Shown: positions 60,201-64,000 of the stretch, in pieces | Layout of the letters: the number at the start of each line of letters is the position of its first letter | Numbering within the stretch: position 1 is the first letter of the stretch | NCBI RefSeq assembly: GCF_900102535.1 | Contig: NZ_FNBP01000003.1 | Coordinates: 194,754-258,753 of the forward strand | DNA: 64,000 bases | Direction of reading: 5' to 3' | Source of the DNA: Sulfitobacter delicatus | GTDB lineage: Bacteria > Pseudomonadota > Alphaproteobacteria > Rhodobacterales > Rhodobacteraceae | Notes under the pieces: generated by a model | Database searches by the model: none | Seen by the model: only the letters and a program-made list of their open reading frames with translations | What the model was told of the DNA's origin: nothing | Position numbers and translations under genes: made by a program

Positions 60201-60578
60201 CCATTCCCCGTCCACCGATTGCATCTTGCCCGCCGACAAAAGCGTCGAGAGCCGCGCATAGGCGGCGCGGTCCTGCGGGTAGGCCAGCAGTTCGGTGCCG
60301 CAGAGCAAAACCAGCCGCGCGCCGATCAGGGGGCGGATATGGGCTTTCTCGGCCTCCACATGTATCCGCACCACACCCGCCAGCGTGTTGTGGTCCGCGA
60401 TGCCGATGCTGTCATAGCCGTGGTGATGCGCCGTCTCGACCAGATCGACGGCGTCCGAGGCGGCGCGCAGGAAGGAGAAGCAACTGGCCAGCCCAAACTC
60501 GACATATTCCGCACGGGGCGGGGTGCTGAACCCGTCTTCGCCCAGCGTGCGGCGCTTATGTCCCTCCTGCTCGGGCAT
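57249..60578 (-). CDS. dnaE2: Error-prone DNA polymerase DnaE2 (ImuC)
   Basis: Translesion C-family polymerase of the SOS mutasome (1109 aa). The N-terminal PHP domain begins [23 protein letters not shown] and has [10 protein letters not shown]; the palm holds the catalytic acids in [20 protein letters not shown] near residue 415 and [15 protein letters not shown] near 555. The thumb/finger and OB domain ([26 protein letters not shown], shown by its ends) follow. The start overlaps the imuB stop (TGATG). Third gene of imuA-imuB-dnaE2. Confidence 0.96.
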   Translation of the reverse strand: [1109 protein letters not shown]

Positions 60579-62131
60579 CAGGCGAAAAGCCCATGCAGAA
60601 ACCAGCGTGGCTCGGCCCCGCGCCCGTCGTGGATCACCCCCTCGCGGTAGAGCCAGAAGCGCTGGCCGCCTTCGACCTCCACCTTGTAATAATCGCGCAG
60701 ACGGGTGCCGGGGCGGTCGCGCCACCATTCGGGCGCAATGCGCTCCGGCCCCGCGTGGCGCATGGTTTTATAGGTTACGCGGCGCCAGTTGAACTGCGAG
60801 GGCGGGCCTTCGGGCACGGCATAGATCACGCGCACTTCCTCGGGCGGGGTCAGCAGGCGCAGGGGGCGGTCGCGCAGCAGGGTGGGTGCCGCGGTGGGCG
60901 TGCCTTGCAGCGCATCGACGCGGCGCTCCACCCGTTCGGGCCTGTGGCTCTCTTGCCAATCGGGCCAGCTGACCTTGTCCGCCCCCAGCTTGGCCGCGAG
61001 ACGGTCGAGTAGGCCTGCTACATCCGCCGAGGGGTCGCGTTTGCCGTCGAGGTGGTCTTGGATCAGCGGCAGCGGCTCGCTGTCGGTGGCCTCCAGCGTC
61101 AGCAGGTCAAAACCAAAGCCGCTGTCGATGTTCTCCAGCTTGCCGTCGAACAGCCTGCGCAGATGCGTGGGGTCTCGGCTGGCCCGCGCCGTGGCGACGC
61201 CGAGGGCGCGCCAATCGCCGTCGATGCGGTAGATCGTGAGCCTGAGCCGCCGTGCGCCCAGTTCGGCGCGGGCCAGAAGGGTGCAGAGGTCCTCGACCAG
61301 CGTGGGCAGATGCGGGGCGGGGTCGATCACCGGTTCAGCCAGGCGGCTGCGGGTCATGAAGTGGCGATGGTCGGGCGGGGCGTTGAGCGGATCGGGCGCG
61401 GTGCCGAGCGCTTTGTCGAGCAGGATCAGCGGGTTGCGGTCAGGCTTGAGGCTGGCGAAGCGGCGCATTAACGCGGCGCGAGGCAGATCGGAAAGCGCGC
61501 CGATGGTCTTGAGGCCGAGCCGGTCCAGTAGCCGCGTGGTCTGGGCGTCGAGCCGCAGGGCGGCGACGGGCAGGGGGGCGAGGGCGGTGGCTACATCTTC
61601 GCGCCCGCAAATCTGCGCGCCGGAGCCGAAGCGCGCCAGCGCCTGTGCGGCACCGGGGGTGGGGGCCATGGCGACCCGTGCCGTCAGCCCTTGCAACGCG
61701 AAACGCGCCCGGATGTCGCGCAGCATCGCGGCTTCGCCGCCGAACAGATGCGTGCAGCCGGTGACGTCCAGCAGCAGACCGTGGTCCACGTCCCGCGCCG
61801 TCCAAGGGCACCAGCGCCGCGCCCAATGCACCAGCCGCTGGATCAGCGCCTCATCACCTTCCAGATCGGCAGGCTCGACATGCAGATCGGGGTGGATGGC
61901 CTGCACATCGACCACCCGCGCGCCTGCCTCGATCCCGCGCGCCTGTGCCGCAGCACTTAGCCCATGGACCACCGGCCCATGGCTGCCGTCGCGTGACAGG
62001 ACGACGGCCACGTCATCCCCCGGTACGCTGCGGTATTGGGCGATCACCCGGCGCCACCGCTCCATCGTCAGCATAGGGAACCAGACGGAGACGATCTGCG
62101 GCGCGGGGGCTTTGGCGTTTTTCGGGGTCAT
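60578..62131 (-). CDS. imuB: Mutasome scaffold protein ImuB (inactive Y-family polymerase)
   Basis: A Y-family-like protein (517 aa) that bridges DnaE2, ImuA and the sliding clamp. The N-terminus QIVSVWFPMLTMERW lacks the catalytic Asp of active Y polymerases, and the usual DE pair position reads VDHGLLLDVTGC, so it is the non-catalytic ImuB type. Little-finger region around ~250-360. The C-terminal half ends with a basic RPGTRLRDYYKVEVEGGQRFW tail. The start used is MTPKNAK at 62131, inside the imuA frame. It overlaps dnaE2 by one base pair of stop and start. Confidence 0.92.
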   Translation of the reverse strand: MTPKNAKAPAPQIVSVWFPMLTMERWRRVIAQYRSVPGDDVAVVLSRDGSHGPVVHGLSAAAQARGIEAGARVVDVQAIHPDLHVEPADLEGDEALIQRLVHWARRWCPWTARDVDHGLLLDVTGCTHLFGGEAAMLRDIRARFALQGLTARVAMAPTPGAAQALARFGSGAQICGREDVATALAPLPVAALRLDAQTTRLLDRLGLKTIGALSDLPRAALMRRFASLKPDRNPLILLDKALGTAPDPLNAPPDHRHFMTRSRLAEPVIDPAPHLPTLVEDLCTLLARAELGARRLRLTIYRIDGDWRALGVATARASRDPTHLRRLFDGKLENIDSGFGFDLLTLEATDSEPLPLIQDHLDGKRDPSADVAGLLDRLAAKLGADKVSWPDWQESHRPERVERRVDALQGTPTAAPTLLRDRPLRLLTPPEEVRVIYAVPEGPPSQFNWRRVTYKTMRHAGPERIAPEWWRDRPGTRLRDYYKVEVEGGQRFWLYREGVIHDGRGAEPRWFLHGLFA

Positions 62132-62747
62132 GGCTGGCCACCCAACGGCCCGGTGGATGCCCGCGGGCGCGAAACAGGTCGAGATCCCACCGCGCCGCGC
62201 CCGGCGCCTGCGCGTCCTGCGGATGGGCTTGCGAGGGCAGGGCAGAGATGCGCCAGCGCATCCGTGCCGCACTCAGGCCCCCCGGATCGCCGCTGCGAAT
62301 GAGATAGAGCGGCACGCCCGAGGCCTCGGCCCGGAGCGACAGCCGTTTGGTGGCGGTGAAATCCAGCACCTCCGGCCCGCCATGGACCTCGCCGATCACC
62401 GCAGAAAGCCCCGCGCAGGCCGCCCCTTCCTCCATCGTCCAAAGCACGTCGCGCGGGTGGCTGACGGTGACCAGCAGCACCGGCTGCTCCAGCCCGAAAC
62501 CGCGCAGGCTGGGGGTATAGGGCGCCCCATTCTCGCGCCGCGACAGAAAGTCTTGCACCCAAAGCACCGGGCCGGCGCTTTGCGGCAGCAGCGAGAGCAC
62601 AAAACCGGTGGCCGAGGGGGCTGCAAACCCGGTCGGAAACACATCCGTCAGCGGCGCATGTGTGGCCAGCACCCCCGGCTCGGGGGGCGTCGACGGCTTG
62701 CGCCGTGGCAGGGTAAGGACCTGCCCATATGAAGAATCGGTTGTCAT
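62013..62747 (-). CDS. imuA: Mutasome protein ImuA
   Basis: RecA/SulA-like protein (244 aa) of the translesion module: LTDVFPTGFAAPSATGFVLS near residue 30, LWVQDFLSRRENGAPY near 65, VLWTMEEGAACAGLSAVIGEV near 105 and the C-terminal RWRISALPSQ, WDLDLFRARG. ATG 62747 is chosen; four extra residues are possible. The frame runs 119 bp into imuB, unusual, so a frameshift near the 3' end or a real long overlap must be considered. It is governed by the LexA box just upstream. Confidence 0.88.
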   Translation of the reverse strand: MTTDSSYGQVLTLPRRKPSTPPEPGVLATHAPLTDVFPTGFAAPSATGFVLSLLPQSAGPVLWVQDFLSRRENGAPYTPSLRGFGLEQPVLLVTVSHPRDVLWTMEEGAACAGLSAVIGEVHGGPEVLDFTATKRLSLRAEASGVPLYLIRSGDPGGLSAARMRWRISALPSQAHPQDAQAPGAARWDLDLFRARGHPPGRWVASHDPEKRQSPRAADRLRLVPYADDGAVAPGDRPIPQRTGG

Positions 62748-62761
62748 GCACGAATCCATAT

Positions 62762-62776
62762 GTTCACATTTTGTTC
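62762..62776. promoter_or_regulatory. LexA (SOS) box, GTTC-N7-GTTC
   Basis: GTTC ACATTTT GTTC, a perfect match to the alphaproteobacterial LexA operator. It is 15 bp upstream of the imuA start and 110 bp before the SRAP start, in the divergent gap, so one site may control both. Confidence 0.9.
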
Positions 62777-62885
62777 TACATATAAATCACGAACTGCGGT
62801 CCTGTCAAAGATCGCTGCACCCTTGCCGGGGGCTAATAAAACCGCATCTACTGGGCGCAACCACGGCGGCAAGGGGGCCTGATCC

Positions 62886-63524
62886 ATGTGCAATCTCTAT
62901 TCCCTGACCAAGGGCCAAGACGCGATCCGCGGCTGGTTCGACGGCATCGATGACCAAGCGGGCAATCTGCCGCCGATGCCCGGCATCTACCCCGATTACA
63001 GCGCTCCCGTGGTACGCGGCGGCGCGGAGGGCCCGGTGCTCACCATGATGCGGTGGGGGATGCCCTCGCCGGCCTTCGCGCTCAAGGGCAAAAAGACCGA
63101 CCGCGGTGTCACCAACGTGCGCAACATCGGCTCGCCCCATTGGCGGCGCTGGTTGGGGCCGGAGCATCGCTGCGTCGTGCCCTTCACCAGTTTTTCAGAG
63201 CCGCACAACCGCCCCGGCCAGCCCTCGCGCCCGGTCTGGTTCGCGCTCGACGAAGACCGCCCGCTGGCGTTTTTCGCCGGGATTTGGACGCAGTGGACCT
63301 CCGTGCGCAAACTCAAGGACGGTGAGACGACCGACAACCTCTATGGTTTTCTGACCACCGAGGCGAATGCCGAGGTCGGCGCGGTGCACCCCAAGGCGAT
63401 GCCGGTAATCCTGACCTCGCCCGAGGCCGTGCAGGCGTGGCTGAGCGCCGAGACCGCCGATCTGCCCGCCTTACAACAACCCCTCCCGGATGGGACATTG
63501 CAGGTCATCGACCCCGAGGATTAA
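62886..63524 (+). CDS. SRAP / HMCES-YedK family abasic-site protein
   Basis: SOS-response-associated peptidase-fold protein (212 aa) that crosslinks to abasic sites in single-stranded DNA through Cys2 (MCNLYSLTKG). Other family residues: TNVRNIGSPHW near 76, FTSFSEPH near 100 in the place of the usual G-Y/F-x-E-W, with Glu kept, and the catalytic His in VHPKAMPVIL near 175. It is divergent from imuAB-dnaE2 and 4 bp overlaps the convergent udgX. Confidence 0.93.
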   Translation: MCNLYSLTKGQDAIRGWFDGIDDQAGNLPPMPGIYPDYSAPVVRGGAEGPVLTMMRWGMPSPAFALKGKKTDRGVTNVRNIGSPHWRRWLGPEHRCVVPFTSFSEPHNRPGQPSRPVWFALDEDRPLAFFAGIWTQWTSVRKLKDGETTDNLYGFLTTEANAEVGAVHPKAMPVILTSPEAVQAWLSAETADLPALQQPLPDGTLQVIDPED

Positions 63525-64000
63525 GCCGCCTCCGCCATCATCCGCGCGGCCATGGCGAGATCGGAGCGGAACTGCGCCTCGGCTTCCTCGCGCCGCGCCG
63601 GGTCCGGCACGCGCAAGAGGTAGGACGGGTGCAGGGTGATCAGCACCGGGATGCCCTCGGGCCCCGCCTCAATGCTGCCGCGCCGCTTGAGAATGCCCGT
63701 GCCCTTGCCGGTCAGGCTCTGCGCCGCCGTGGCACCCATGGCGAGGATCAACTTGGGCTGTACCTGCGCCACCTCGGCGTTGACCCACCAGCGACACTGA
63801 TCGATCTCGGGTGTCTCGGGGCGCTGGTGGATGCGGCGTTTGCCGCGGGCGGTGAAATTGAAGTGTTTGACGGCATTGGTGACAAAGGCGGCCTCGCGGT
63901 CGAGGCCAGCCTCTGCCGCCACCCGGTCGAACATCTGCCCGGCGGGGCCCACGAAGGGGCGTCCCGCGAGATCCTCCTGATCGCCGGGCTGTTCGCCCAC
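63521..64000 (-). CDS. udgX: UdgX family uracil-DNA-binding protein (5' part beyond the window)
   Basis: C-terminal ~159 residues of a family-X uracil-DNA glycosylase. It shows GEQPGDQEDLAGRPFVGPAG at the window edge and the diagnostic KRRIH insertion (GKRRIHQRP), whose His becomes covalently joined to the abasic sugar after uracil removal, plus LHPSYLLR. The 5' part lies beyond position 64000. It converges on the SRAP gene. Confidence 0.93.
   Translation of the reverse strand: MGEQPGDQEDLAGRPFVGPAGQMFDRVAAEAGLDREAAFVTNAVKHFNFTARGKRRIHQRPETPEIDQCRWWVNAEVAQVQPKLILAMGATAAQSLTGKGTGILKRRGSIEAGPEGIPVLITLHPSYLLRVPDPARREEAEAQFRSDLAMAARMMAEAA

Overview
The window looks like chromosomal DNA of a marine alphaproteobacterium of the Rhodobacteraceae (Roseobacter group, perhaps Sulfitobacter-like). 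The evidence is high GC, gene orders such as yajC-secD-secF-ccmABCDG, glnB-glnA and lipoprotein-dacC-tmk-holB-tatD, an aa3-type oxidase cluster, and an alphaproteobacterial LexA box. The genus is an inference from gene content and style; no search was run.

Layout. 1-22 kb holds core genes: the end of der, a TspO-like membrane protein, serS, the Sec accessory operon running into cytochrome c maturation (ccmABCDG), wrbA, a channel-like membrane protein, aconitase, a DUF1223 protein, a lipid acyltransferase, an isolated fliG, purB, a hydrolase-OsmC fusion and a PLP sulfur enzyme. Two copies of a ~170 bp hairpin-rich dispersed repeat lie beside serS and purB. 22.4-28 kb is one overlapping operon for a heme-copper oxidase with fused subunits I and III, an assembly factor and a three-heme cytochrome c. 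28-32 kb is brkB-ku-ligD (non-homologous end joining).

32.3-34.8 kb is a compact envelope-stress type operon: a 22-residue membrane peptide too short for normal gene calling, a YqjD-like protein, a holin-like protein and a DUF3618 repeat protein. It lies behind a sequence matching the GGAAC-N16-CGTT general-stress (EcfG) promoter. 35-48 kb returns to housekeeping: a lytic transglycosylase, ExoD, glnB-glnA, an NAD(P)HX dehydratase, an orphan Hint domain, tRNA-Leu, an AEC transporter and the dacC-tmk-holB-tatD string, closing with tRNA-Ser(UGA).

48.2-57.2 kb, directly after tRNA-Ser, is an accessory region visibly poorer in GC and full of broken genes. It holds two frameshifted mobile-element or defence genes (one an Mrr-like nuclease), an SDR fragment, a secreted coiled-coil protein, an HTH / winged-helix / AlpA trio, a 9.75-copy 8-bp tandem repeat, a dead serine resolvase, a frameshifted glycosyltransferase-like gene, a sulfotransferase and an HNH nuclease. 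It reads as a decayed integrated element with cargo.

57.2-64 kb is an SOS DNA-damage module: imuA-imuB-dnaE2 (translesion mutasome) diverging from an SRAP (HMCES/YedK) gene around a perfect GTTC-N7-GTTC LexA box, with a convergent UdgX gene running off the end. SRAP and UdgX both belong to families that become covalently linked to damaged DNA, so this corner combines translesion synthesis with covalent abasic and uracil site capture.
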